From NCBI RefSeq assembly GCF_014635185.1, contig NZ_BMCM01000006.1:1-64000 (forward strand): a DNA stretch of 64,000 bases. The letters are read 5' to 3'. The stretch comes from Microbacterium murale (lineage in GTDB: Bacteria; Actinomycetota; Actinomycetes; Actinomycetales; Microbacteriaceae). Below are positions 48,001-55,853 of the stretch, piece after piece. Every line of letters starts with the position of its first letter. Position 1 is the first letter of the stretch. The notes beneath the pieces are model-generated. The model saw only the letters and a list, made by a program, of their open reading frames with translations, did not search any database and was not told the DNA's origin. The position numbers and the translations under genes are program-made.

Positions 48001-48068
48001 TAGGCCATCGCCTGCCGGACTCCCTGTGAGCCCGTACCCCGTTTCCAACGTTCGAGTCCTCCTCGCAC
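45015..48068 (-). CDS. MobF-type relaxase-helicase (TraA-like)
   Basis: This is a 1017-residue protein. The relaxase part (about 1-300) has a Tyr in ALEAYSRVDG and the metal-binding His cluster LDPHIHRHLWLNVRV. The helicase part has Walker A VTGPAGTGKTTMLRV near residue 485, VRVVVDEAGML, LVGDPHQASPIGHSG and TTVHGIQGETTDISL. It nicks oriT and unwinds the transferred strand. The oriT is not identified; the intervals around 48.07-48.37 kb are candidates. The N-terminal start is uncertain. Confidence 0.85.
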   Translation of the reverse strand: MRGGLERWKRGTGSQGVRQAMAYAFRGSCDSHMRAIGVDALEAYSRVDGSTVSRFSIEAGVTARDELDARQLTEWVDGRDPETGERRGRELASPASDLILDSTINAWKSFSIATLLHPELERAYEALQDRLRDRIIMTWERELNARRGAGGRIRERLARLEVVELQHRRSRALDPHIHRHLWLNVRVRGIDGQWSNVDSRVAMRVQNIVNAEGDLAARTDPEWIAALAAHGYDLNADGEISQLAHLVRAVSRRSNQIEANRAVLFEQWRVSHPGETPSSDVVQMIDRHSWAINRPGKPSEVDEDEWSDLTTQELLRIDPKVLIPRQPLTMPGSRLDWVDHDLLARRAVADADQRSRASNGRFSVLDIRAGAGRAVASSGVVGGRDQLQYLVDDVTARALAHTRDLIPDDLDKPQHVKALVTHEFARLKVDLGARLVCLSNAPIPNSVNPGVDLTAGRMLAGGELDPSQRLAAGVVAGLDRLVTVTGPAGTGKTTMLRVARSALEVQKRRLLIVAPTRKAAAVASREIGATGTSIHALLADHGWRWGKDDAGADLWWRLCPGQRDPSTGSTYLGPRHHSLDPRVRVVVDEAGMLDLNAADALTQLAIETGAGIALVGDPHQASPIGHSGAMALAERRAGHAVELTGVHRFEDPEYAALTLRVRSPATIFDALDTAATLQEQNHVRRVGDLDAARAALVHGYFYHHDRGRSVAIVTATNEEASYINDAIQQERVIRGQIRAHRIAVGGEEQRLLEGDVVQTRRNDRDAGVENRAIWMVTRIGPTALELQRIDDAADTRVVSREYAADYVHLAYATTVHGIQGETTDISLVGPDVDASGLYVGLTRGRRHNEVVVVAPSDAGATEELAGAMMRGLPEPDVEDAIREAHRDLRRSARDETAALARPEVAPGISTSPDSPDLTDWLCAARTVLLTADADAADREARHHGRARRFGDEERAALDGTARAQLEERLHAALAIEARGLAPFLADDRMSRLEPIDERTHHRELVVQAPASHQGGIR

Positions 48069-48109
48069 ACCATCAGCGTACGCCGAGTTTGCCTATCACG
48101 CCAGAGTAT

Positions 48110-48358
48110 TCACAGAAAGTGCCTGCGTGCATCGCTAATACGATCAAAGCTGCCGCGCCGAATAAGCTCGGTTTGCTGTGATTCCCAAGCAGATCCCTCA
48201 CCGTCTGAGAGGATTGATTCATCGACATAGCCCCACCCCCGTATCCAGCCATTCACCGCCAGCCAGGTGATGACTGCCCGTACGGTGAGCTCGACAACAC
48301 GAGGGTTCGAATCGAAGAATGATCCTGTCGACGGGTGCACTGGAGGTTCGACGCCCAA
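48110..48358 (-). CDS. Hypothetical small ORF after the methylase gene
   Basis: This is an 82-residue frame from a TTG at 48358, ten bases after the methylase stop. It includes an amphipathic helix VVELTVRAVITWLAVNGWIR. No family is recognised, and the start has no clear ribosome site. It could be a fifth gene of the defence-like operon or non-coding DNA between the relaxase and that operon. Confidence 0.35.
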   Translation of the reverse strand: MGVEPPVHPSTGSFFDSNPRVVELTVRAVITWLAVNGWIRGWGYVDESILSDGEGSAWESQQTELIRRGSFDRISDARRHFL

Positions 48359-48368
48359 AAGAGCCCGA

Positions 48369-49286
48369 CTAAAAGTCTGTACCGGTGAGCGGTGCGTCCT
48401 CAGATTCGTCGACGATCTTGACCTGTGCAGGCACTCGCCATTGCCCCGACGACACCATGTCTCGGCAGCCGGTTGGCTCGTGCGTCAGGCAGACTTCTAC
48501 CAGCTGGTTGCCGCGTCTCCTTTCGCCCACAACGGTCCACCCTTGGTACAGCCGAAGCAGCGATGGATCCGTCGGAAGGGTGATGTAGATTTTAGCCCCT
48601 AGCCGCCGACAGCGTTCGGCTTCCGCTGCGAGCCGCCGGTGATCGGACGGAGAGAAAAGCAGTGAGCCGTATCGCCTAAAGGGATAGTCACCTGATGCAC
48701 CATACGGCGGATCCAGAAATACAACGTCGCCCCCGGTGACGCGCGCCATCAGATCCAGATAGTCCACGTGCTCAACCGATACTCGTCGCATCACCTCTTC
48801 GAGCTCACCCATGCCTTTTGCGAAGGTGTCCAAGTTGAGGCGGCCGCCGCCGCCGTACGGCACGTTGTAACGCCCCTTCTGGTTGGTTCGATACAAGCCG
48901 AAATAACCGGTTCGATTGAGGAAAGCGAATCGAGCCGCGCGTTCGACATCGGTCGGCGGCGACCAGTCGCGTACTTGCAAGTATGTGTCGCGGTCATCGT
49001 GCAAGCTTCTGAGAATCGCGACGATGTCTTGGCCGTGCGTTGCGGACTGACCGAAAAAATTTACGAGCTCGCCATTAGTGTCAGCGCCCATAGAAGATGT
49101 CGCCGCGATCCCGAAAGAAACGCTCCCCCCGCCGAAAAAAGGTTCCACGATGCGTGGAATGTGCGTCGGCAAGAATTGCTTCAGGAGTGGTACGAGTTTG
49201 CGTTTGCCTCCGGCCCACCTCAACGGCGTGACACACGTCGCGGACGACTGACCCACTACAGGCGCACCCTGACTACCGTGTACCAT
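48369..49286 (-). CDS. D12-class N6-adenine DNA methyltransferase
   Basis: This is a 305-residue Dam-family enzyme. TPLRWAGGKRKLVPLL and VEPFFGGGSV bind S-adenosylmethionine; ADTNGELVNFF, FLNRTGYFGLYRTN and KGRYNVPYGG are D12 hallmarks, and the catalytic motif is VFLDPPYGASGDYPF. It methylates adenine in a short target. It overlaps the unknown gene upstream by 31 bases, so it is part of the same operon, where it could mark self DNA or act as a regulator. Confidence 0.92.
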   Translation of the reverse strand: MVHGSQGAPVVGQSSATCVTPLRWAGGKRKLVPLLKQFLPTHIPRIVEPFFGGGSVSFGIAATSSMGADTNGELVNFFGQSATHGQDIVAILRSLHDDRDTYLQVRDWSPPTDVERAARFAFLNRTGYFGLYRTNQKGRYNVPYGGGGRLNLDTFAKGMGELEEVMRRVSVEHVDYLDLMARVTGGDVVFLDPPYGASGDYPFRRYGSLLFSPSDHRRLAAEAERCRRLGAKIYITLPTDPSLLRLYQGWTVVGERRRGNQLVEVCLTHEPTGCRDMVSSGQWRVPAQVKIVDESEDAPLTGTDF

Positions 49287-50251
49287 GCGATCTCCGCGGC
49301 GCTCGACTCAAGACGCCGCTCAGGATCGGAATAATAGACCTGCGCGACGGGATGCTCGATAGCATACAGTGCCATCGCCAACGCAGCTACCTTCGTGCCG
49401 CACAACACGAAGCTCACCGCAGCGGGGTCCTCCGGGTCGGCGATTATCGGCGCGAGCGCGCGCTCTAGGACTTCAAGGCATCCGGACATGTCGTTCGAGG
49501 GAAGGTAGAGCACACCATCTTTATCAACGAGGTATTCTTCCGCGACCCCCGCGCTCGCGCGCCGTGCGGCGCGCTCGTGTTGCTCATCGATACCTGTAGA
49601 CAGCGCGACCAAGACTCTGTCAGGTTCCAATGCATTGACGAGGCGGCGTGTGTGCTCGCCTTCGAAGCCCCCAGCGATCACCATCACCGAACGCGCGCTC
49701 GGGGACGCGCCATCCCCCAGGGTCGGAATCGCCCGCGGTATCCACGTGCCTTCGGTGAAGGCGGCAGGGCCAGAGGTTGTCTCATACCTGCGCGCGGCGG
49801 TGTAAACAGCCGAGTATGTATCTATAAGACCAGTCCGCGCGCCGAACCCCAGCAAACTCAGCGCAACATAACGAGGCACGCTATTCAGATCGATCGCGAT
49901 GCGAAGAGGGCGACCAAGACTTTCGTAGATCGAGCTGACCGAACGACGAACGGCCAGCCACGCTGAGACGAGGTCAGCCGAGTCGACATCCAAAACAATC
50001 GGAGGGTTATCAGCTACGGCCATCATTGTTTCGAAGAGCACGACTTCGTGCTCATCCACACGCCCAGATACCCCCCGGTTTTGATACCGAAGCAAGAGAG
50101 CGTACGGAACCGCGGAAGGCAATGAGATCTCAGTCAAAGCCATGCACCGGCGATCCCAGGTTGCTGCCCCGATAAGCAAGTCGACGTCACGCACGCCGAC
50201 TTGATTTGCCTCTACCGAGAGTTCCTGGCTGACGGATCGCAGACTAGCCAC
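49256..50251 (-). CDS. Unrecognised protein of the ATPase/methylase operon
   Basis: This is a 331-residue soluble protein. DVDLLIGAATWDRRC near the N-terminus and RIAIDLNSVPRYVALSLLGFG near residue 125 suggest an alpha/beta (Rossmann-like) domain. A second one follows, with VMVIAGGFEGEHTRRLVNALEPD and FVLCGTKVAALAMALYAI. No catalytic motif is recognised. Its start overlaps the ATPase stop by eight bases, and its end overlaps the methylase gene. It may be the effector or specificity part. Confidence 0.75.
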   Translation of the reverse strand: MASLRSVSQELSVEANQVGVRDVDLLIGAATWDRRCMALTEISLPSAVPYALLLRYQNRGVSGRVDEHEVVLFETMMAVADNPPIVLDVDSADLVSAWLAVRRSVSSIYESLGRPLRIAIDLNSVPRYVALSLLGFGARTGLIDTYSAVYTAARRYETTSGPAAFTEGTWIPRAIPTLGDGASPSARSVMVIAGGFEGEHTRRLVNALEPDRVLVALSTGIDEQHERAARRASAGVAEEYLVDKDGVLYLPSNDMSGCLEVLERALAPIIADPEDPAAVSFVLCGTKVAALAMALYAIEHPVAQVYYSDPERRLESSAAEIAWYTVVRVRL

Positions 50252-52163
50252 GACTGGTTCCTTCCCATTCTCCCAAACCGGGCAAAGTCGGATGACCCTG
50301 TCGTGCTGATGGTTGGGTCGCTACGGAGGAAAGCCACTTGCTTGGCGCCGCCGCAGAATCCGTCATGGCCCGCCCAACTAAATCAAATGTGAGCGTCGTA
50401 TCGTACTGAGGCTTCCAATAACTAAAACCAAAGTGTCGCGCGAACGAGCGGTTGACTCGGCAACTAAGTCGCCCCTCCGTTATTTCAAGGTCTGAGATGT
50501 ATCCGTAGCTGGCGGCCTGCTCGAGCAAGCGAATCAACGTAGCGTAGCTAGCGCCCGCCTCAATTGGTCGACCAGGGTCGCGGACAACGATCCGATTCGC
50601 GTTGGGTCTGCCCATGCGCTTGTCGCCGTAAAAGTCACTCCTATGCGAAACTTCCCCAAACAACTTCACGACCGCACTCGCTACAACATGATCAACCAGA
50701 GTTGCGGACATCGAGTCAAGCTTCTGCCTTCCGAGCCTGTCGAGGGCCGCGTCCTGCAATCTGTAATCCAGCCGCGGGGCGGCCAAGAATTTGGCGACGT
50801 CCTTATCCGTCATCGACTCAGGCTCATCGCGGCTCCACAATTCCATCGCGTATCGAAGAAAGCGCACGAAATCGCGAACGCTGTTGTCCGCCATGTTTAC
50901 AGCGATTCGCCACCCTGCGTACGTTGGACGATCGATTCCTAGCGAACCCAGAAGGTGCAGGTAACCAGCGATCTTTTTCTTGCGGTACCCGACGCTTTCA
51001 TCTCGTCTCGACTGCGCCGTGTTTGCACGAATTGCGCCAGCTTGTTCTAGATGTTCCCGGATCGGACTTCCCCCGCGCGGCCGTCGGCGCATGCGCTCGG
51101 CCGCGCGCCGCTCCGAGCGGCTGATTGCGATTTCGAATAGTTCGTCGAGATCCGGATTGCCAAGAAAGCTCTTCAAGTCGAACCGAGGGCGGGCGACACC
51201 GACGAGCTCTAGGCGCGCACGCATCACGCCATTAAGCAAATCGACCATTTGCTCCGGTGGCCGGTCGTCGAGATCGACGATCTCTCGATCATCGATCGAC
51301 AGCGACGCACCTGCAGCCCGCGTGGAGCTCCCGAGCGAGTTCAGCACTGAGACGGCGAGATACACAGGGGAGTCGGTTTCGCGAATCAGGGTTCTGAGCG
51401 CAACTGCCCAGTCTTCCGAGAGAAACTCACCTTCGTCCATGCAAATGCGGAAAGTCCAGAGGCCTTCTCCACCAAGCCTGGAGACGAATGTTGCAAGCGC
51501 GGAGAATACCCTTGATGAAACAACACCAAGATCTAATAGGTCTAGACGCGTCAGCGCATCTTCCGGGCTCGGGAACTCTATAGCAGCGGCGTCTCGCAGA
51601 TAGCGCATAATGCCGCGCGCGATTCTATCGATGTCGACGATGCTGATCGTCTCGTTGGTGGTGACAGGGCCGACTTTCAGCGCCTTTGGGACCCACTCCC
51701 ACACCATTTGAGCGACTGGGCCCAGATCAGCGAGCTCCTCGCCGTAGGACGCAAAGCGGCGTGCGTCATTGAGCCCCCGAATAGCGGCACATATCTCGAC
51801 GATCCAGCTGGCGCGCAGATAGCTGGAGATGATTGCGTAGCGCACCTGGTCATTGCTCGAACGTAGCCAGATATCGAGCATGTCGACGGGAAGGAGCTTG
51901 ATCTGCAGGAAACAACCCACGGTATGGTCAGCGAATGGTTCATCACCGAGTGCGCTTCGCAAGTGCGAATTGGTTAACCGTTCACGCCAATCGAGAGCAC
52001 GAAGAAGTGTCGTCTTGCCCGTGCCGCGGTGTCCTTTTAGTACAACATGTTTGGCTAGGCGGGATAATCGTTGATATGCGGGAGTCGCCAGGTAGTAGAA
52101 GTGCTGGATGCGGTCTTGCTCCCAGCGATCGTCGAAGAAATGAGCGAGCGTCTTAGTTGTCAA
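50244..52163 (-). CDS. AAA/STAND-like ATPase (ORC-CDC6-like)
   Basis: This is a 639-residue protein. Walker A is VLKGHRGTGKTTLLRAL (Lys about residue 50) and Walker B is FRICMDEGEFLSE near residue 250; then LAVSVLNSL-type sensor region. The overall pattern resembles bacterial ORC-CDC6/STAND-like ATPases of defence loci. The C-terminal ~300 residues contain winged-helix-like and unknown segments. The start overlaps the phosphoesterase stop by four bases. It probably acts as the sensor or motor of the operon. Confidence 0.85.
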   Translation of the reverse strand: MTTKTLAHFFDDRWEQDRIQHFYYLATPAYQRLSRLAKHVVLKGHRGTGKTTLLRALDWRERLTNSHLRSALGDEPFADHTVGCFLQIKLLPVDMLDIWLRSSNDQVRYAIISSYLRASWIVEICAAIRGLNDARRFASYGEELADLGPVAQMVWEWVPKALKVGPVTTNETISIVDIDRIARGIMRYLRDAAAIEFPSPEDALTRLDLLDLGVVSSRVFSALATFVSRLGGEGLWTFRICMDEGEFLSEDWAVALRTLIRETDSPVYLAVSVLNSLGSSTRAAGASLSIDDREIVDLDDRPPEQMVDLLNGVMRARLELVGVARPRFDLKSFLGNPDLDELFEIAISRSERRAAERMRRRPRGGSPIREHLEQAGAIRANTAQSRRDESVGYRKKKIAGYLHLLGSLGIDRPTYAGWRIAVNMADNSVRDFVRFLRYAMELWSRDEPESMTDKDVAKFLAAPRLDYRLQDAALDRLGRQKLDSMSATLVDHVVASAVVKLFGEVSHRSDFYGDKRMGRPNANRIVVRDPGRPIEAGASYATLIRLLEQAASYGYISDLEITEGRLSCRVNRSFARHFGFSYWKPQYDTTLTFDLVGRAMTDSAAAPSKWLSSVATQPSARQGHPTLPGLGEWEGTSRG

Positions 52164-53506
52164 ATGAGGTACCCCGCATCCGCGAAAGATGTTCCTGGAA
52201 CGGTGTTGCGACGCAAGACCCCTGTCCAGCAGAGCGTCTCGACCAGGGATTCCACTTCGTCGGCAGGCATTGGCGGACTGAACCGGCTCCCCTCTGCCAC
52301 TAGCTCACCGCCGGTCGCGGCGCTATTCTGCACTACAAATGCAAGAAGGTTCCGTTGGGCTGCCGTGAGCGATGGCCGTCGAGCTAAGGAGACCTCGATT
52401 AGGTCCGGTTCCAGCGATATTGTCTGCTCACCTTGGCTGATTCGGTACTTCTCGACGCGGATCCCAAGGGGACGGCCCTGAGCGTCGAACTTGATCGCGA
52501 TCTTATTGAATCCGGAGCGCAGTTCTGGCGCCGCGATGATGACCGCACGGTCATGCAGAGGCAGAATGTCATTGGCCTTCGGAAAATCGACGATCTCGAC
52601 GACATGCTGATGGATGTGTCCGTGCAGATAGAGCACCGAGCGTCCGAGCTTCGTCAGCTGTCGCCTAGCTTGACCCGCGTTCGCCATCTCGGTATAAGGA
52701 TTGAGGCGCGGAGTATGCTGCGGGAGCAACCCATGGTGTGCGAGCAACACGGGAACGACTGTCCCGTTCAGATGCCCCCAGCAAGCAGCGATTCCTTGGA
52801 GTTCATCGGGGTGGAGGAGCGGAACGTCAAGGACCTCTTCTAGGGCCACGCCTGGGGAGTGTCGCTCGATCGCCGCATCCAGGTCCAAGCCATCTAGTTC
52901 GTTGAGCGCCGCCTCCAGTACTAGGTCCTTCGCCCCAGCAGGCAGATCCCGCCTCGTCGCGCCCACACCACGACAAGTGTTGACGCTGACGACGCTGACC
53001 CCTCCGCCATCAGGCAGGGCGACCGTAGTCTCACGATGGCTTCTTGTGAACACGTCACCCAAGCCCTCATGTACGCAGATCTGCGCAAGCACTTCAAAAC
53101 GATCCAGGTCTTCGAAACTGACGAACGGCTGGTCTCCTTTGAAGTTGACATCATGGTTGCCCGGAACCACGTGCAACCGGTCAGGGCCTATCTTTTCGAC
53201 TAGACGGCTGTCCCCCAATACTTCAGCAAGATAGCGAACGCCGCCGACGAATCCGTCACGGTCACCACGCGATGTGATGTCACCACACACGGCGACGATG
53301 GCCCCTGGGGAGGCGTTAAGCTGGTCGACTATCGCACGATGCACCTCGCGCGGAATGGGATATCCGAGCGTTGCGTCAAGTTGGCCCGGTGTGGATGAGT
53401 CATGAGTATCTACATCAGTGGTTGCGGCCTGAAACTCGCAAAAATGTAGGTCACCAAGCTGAAGAATTATCTGCTCATGGGGCACAGTCGCGGTCACTCC
53501 TGTCAC
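52160..53506 (-). CDS. Metallophosphoesterase with C-terminal helical domain
   Basis: This is a 448-residue calcineurin-like phosphoesterase. Metal ligands are GDLHF (Asp19, His21), CGDIT (Asp76), PGNHD (Asn117, His118), LAHHG near residue 255 and HGHIHQH. About residues 370-448 form a small winged-helix-like domain (LTAAQRNLLAFVVQNS). It may cleave nucleic acid or a nucleotide signal. It is the first gene of the overlapping four-gene set. GTG start; later GTG codons are possible. Confidence 0.88.
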   Translation of the reverse strand: MTGVTATVPHEQIILQLGDLHFCEFQAATTDVDTHDSSTPGQLDATLGYPIPREVHRAIVDQLNASPGAIVAVCGDITSRGDRDGFVGGVRYLAEVLGDSRLVEKIGPDRLHVVPGNHDVNFKGDQPFVSFEDLDRFEVLAQICVHEGLGDVFTRSHRETTVALPDGGGVSVVSVNTCRGVGATRRDLPAGAKDLVLEAALNELDGLDLDAAIERHSPGVALEEVLDVPLLHPDELQGIAACWGHLNGTVVPVLLAHHGLLPQHTPRLNPYTEMANAGQARRQLTKLGRSVLYLHGHIHQHVVEIVDFPKANDILPLHDRAVIIAAPELRSGFNKIAIKFDAQGRPLGIRVEKYRISQGEQTISLEPDLIEVSLARRPSLTAAQRNLLAFVVQNSAATGGELVAEGSRFSPPMPADEVESLVETLCWTGVLRRNTVPGTSFADAGYLI

Positions 53507-53676
53507 CCCTTCGTCAGCTAGCCTCGAAATGATCCTATGGTACGGCCGATGCTACGCGAGTCCTGTTGCCCGCCCTCGCATCAACTAAGTACCCTCCGCC
53601 GCCGCCGAAGCAATACCCGAGTCACACGGCGCGCAGATCGTTGCGCCGTTGGTAAGCTCCCACGAGGAGTAGCAAA
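53507..53676. promoter_or_regulatory. Divergent promoter interval
   Basis: This 170-base interval between the minus-strand defence-like operon and the plus-strand zeta pair must contain both promoters. I see no strong repeat. GAGGAG lies upstream of the antitoxin ATG. Confidence 0.4.
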
Positions 53677-53934
53677 ATGCCAAGATACCCCTCGCCATGG
53701 CGAGTCAATGATGCAGTGCTTCACGACGCCCTGCGCGATGAATTCCGCTCAGCCATCGCCGCGGTGATGGCCGCTGCCGATGACTCCGGCGACGAGGCGG
53801 TCGGCCTGATTCGGCAGTTGCGGTCCGACATATACGACACGGACGGCTTTGACCGCAGCGGGGTGGCGTCGCACCTCGCTGCCGGGAGATCGCCGACTCG
53901 AGCGACCCCGGAGCGGTCGCGTGACCGACGGTGA
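53677..53934 (+). CDS. Putative antitoxin of the zeta-like pair
   Basis: This is an 85-residue protein with a short helical N-terminal part (VNDAVLHDALRDEFRSAIAA), an acidic middle and a basic Arg-rich tail. A good AGGAG precedes the ATG, and the stop overlaps the zeta-like gene by 14 bases, the usual layout of an antitoxin. No family is named; role from position. Confidence 0.6.
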   Translation: MPRYPSPWRVNDAVLHDALRDEFRSAIAAVMAAADDSGDEAVGLIRQLRSDIYDTDGFDRSGVASHLAAGRSPTRATPERSRDRR

Positions 53935-54919
53935 GTCAGTAGATGCCAGACGGGTGCAGGATGTCATCCTGCGGTCGTTGTTCGATGGCGCCCGTCCGAG
54001 CGAGACCCCGACTTTCGTGCTTCTGGCGGGTGCGCCGGCCGCTGGCACGGGACGTGCGATCGCGCGGCTGCGGCGCGAGCATGACGGGGACCTCGTCCCG
54101 GTCTCGATCGAGGATCTGCAGGCCTTCCACTCGAGGTACTTGGACACGCAGTTCCGGCAGTCCGCTGCGGGTCGGAAGGAGCTGTCGCAGCTCGCGGCGT
54201 CCTGGCTGCAGGCCTGCATCAGCCATACGCGCGAGAACGGGTACTCGTTGCTTCTTGAGGGCGAGTTCCGGACTCCAGACACGGCGCTGGGCGTAGCGCG
54301 ACGGTTTGCCGATTCCGGGTATGACGTGCACGTCGTCACTGTCGCTGCGCGCGATGATCAAAGCCTGCTCACCGCCACGTCGCGTGGTCTACGCCGCATG
54401 CAGGAAGGACAACCGGCGGAATTTGTCACCCCTGCAGAGAACGAGCAGAGCATGCGGGACGTGACCGCGCTGATCGTGGCTGCCGCTGACAGCCCGTTGG
54501 TCCGGCGCGTGTCCGTGCTCAACCAGCACGGTGTGACAGTTTTCGATGCCGAACGGTCAGAATCTGGGATGCTGAGCGGAGCATCCGTCGCGCTGAGCAC
54601 TTCACGATCAGAGGCGATGAGCGCTCTCGAGGCGACGCAGTGGTTGAGCGAGCTTCGCCACATGACCGAATACGCACGGTCGCTGCGAACCCTCCCGACC
54701 CCTGCTATCGAGTCCCTCATCGAGCTGCATGAGATGGCGATCCGACGCGTCGTGCCGGAGCTGCCCGTGCCGCCCGGTTCCGAGGTCGCGAGGATCCAGC
54801 AACAGAAGCTGGCAACAGATCTCGCTGCACTCAAACGCATGCGGGTGCAGCCAGAGGTCATCGATGTGGCCGCCCCTACCGTCACACCCGCGGAGTCTCG
54901 GCCTTCGATCTCTCGGTGA
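53921..54919 (+). CDS. Zeta-toxin-family protein with altered P-loop
   Basis: This is a 332-residue protein from GTG 53921. LLAGAPAAGTGRAIARL stands where zeta toxins and related kinases have a GxxxxGK[ST] P-loop, so the key Lys is replaced. ISIEDLQAFH-like segment (VSIEDLQAFHSRYL), LLEGEFRTPDT and DRSEXX-like VVTVAARDDQSL follow as in zeta proteins. The C-terminus has a long helical part. It may be an inactive toxin or use a different nucleotide mode. Confidence 0.75.
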   Translation: MTDGESVDARRVQDVILRSLFDGARPSETPTFVLLAGAPAAGTGRAIARLRREHDGDLVPVSIEDLQAFHSRYLDTQFRQSAAGRKELSQLAASWLQACISHTRENGYSLLLEGEFRTPDTALGVARRFADSGYDVHVVTVAARDDQSLLTATSRGLRRMQEGQPAEFVTPAENEQSMRDVTALIVAAADSPLVRRVSVLNQHGVTVFDAERSESGMLSGASVALSTSRSEAMSALEATQWLSELRHMTEYARSLRTLPTPAIESLIELHEMAIRRVVPELPVPPGSEVARIQQQKLATDLAALKRMRVQPEVIDVAAPTVTPAESRPSISR

Positions 54920-55116
54920 ATTGACCGCGCATTGTGGCGTCGTCCGGATAGCTGCCGATGCCTAGTGGGCGGTGGGCTGGGGAGTGCCGCGTCGTGGAAT
55001 ACCGGACCGAGCGTCAGCGAGGGAGGATATGCCGCGAAAGCGCGGAACGGACCAGGTCGCCGTCCACTACCCTCTTGCAGCCGGCGGTGCTGCTCAACAC
55101 CGCCGTCCTGTCCGTC
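54920..55116. other. Gap after the zeta gene
   Basis: About 200 bases between convergent zeta-like and glutaredoxin genes. I see no gene or strong hairpin. Confidence 0.4.
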
Positions 55117-55371
55117 TCAACCGATTTCGAGATCAGAAGCTAGCTCGTCGATGAGGTCGGGGCGGAAGCCCGACCAGCGCGCATCTCCTGCTTCGATGAC
55201 CGGAGCCTCGCGGAAACCAAGTCCGTCGACGAGGAAAGCACGGATCTCAGCGTTGTGTTCAGCGTGGATGTCGACAAGGTCGTATCGAATGCCCAGCGCG
55301 TCGAGGCGCTGACAAGTGAGCCGACAGCGCTGGCACGAGGGCCCGCTCGAGTACACCGTCACGTGCGTCAT
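55117..55371 (-). CDS. Glutaredoxin/NrdH-like protein
   Basis: This is an 84-residue thioredoxin-fold protein. The redox site is CQRC in VYSSGPSCQRCRLT, and the REAPVIEAGD segment holds the cis-Pro. NrdH-like proteins are frequent on actinobacterial plasmids next to partition genes. Its ATG overlaps the stop of the ParB-like gene. Confidence 0.85.
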   Translation of the reverse strand: MTHVTVYSSGPSCQRCRLTCQRLDALGIRYDLVDIHAEHNAEIRAFLVDGLGFREAPVIEAGDARWSGFRPDLIDELASDLEIG

Positions 55372-55850
55372 GATGCGCTCCTCCGCTCTGGCCCGAACTT
55401 CGCAGAGCTTCCGAGGTTCCGCTCTCCGGGACTTCGAGACTTCGCGACTCTGTTACTTAGGGAGTCCCGAGCTTCTGGAGCCCTAGGCTGCGAGACTTCC
55501 GGACTTTCTGTGTCTGTAGCTCGCAGACTTCGGAAGTCTGGAACTCCGGAAGTCACCGAACGGCGAAGTTCGTCCTCGTCGGAGCCGCGGAGCTGGTCCC
55601 GATGCGCCAGGAGGAGGTCGATGGTGACGCGGATGAGGGTGTTCTCGGTGATGCGATCGCGCCTCGAGGTCCGCTCTCGCATGAGCGACCGGGTCAGCGT
55701 CGTCAGCTCCGTGTACTGGTCGTCGCGAACGCGGGTCTCTTTTCGCGTGAGCTTCAAAAATTTGGGCACCGGCTCCGGCGTCCGGCTTCGCTGACGATCG
55801 AGTCGTACCCGCGTCCCGCTGAGACGCTCACTCAGGTTGACCTGGCCCAT
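55368..55850 (-). CDS. ParB-like partition partner
   Basis: This is a 160-residue basic protein. FLKLTRKETRVRDDQYTELTTLTRSLMRER and ITENTLIRVTIDLLLAHRDQL fit a ribbon-helix-helix or similar DNA-binding domain. The last ~60 residues are low-complexity and encoded by a cluster of DNA repeats. Its position directly after parA marks it as the centromere-binding partner. Confidence 0.7.
   Translation of the reverse strand: MGQVNLSERLSGTRVRLDRQRSRTPEPVPKFLKLTRKETRVRDDQYTELTTLTRSLMRERTSRRDRITENTLIRVTIDLLLAHRDQLRGSDEDELRRSVTSGVPDFRSLRATDTESPEVSQPRAPEARDSLSNRVAKSRSPGERNLGSSAKFGPERRSAS
55395..55570. repeat. Cluster of GACTTC/GAAGTC repeats (centromere-like)
   Basis: Within the 3' part of the parB-like gene, GACTTC or its complement GAAGTC recurs at least six times, often next to CGGG or GAG. 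A perfect palindrome, CAGACTTC-G-GAAGTCTG, is at 55524-55540. This density is not forced by the protein and looks like a partition site. Confidence 0.6.
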
Positions 55851-55853
55851 GAT

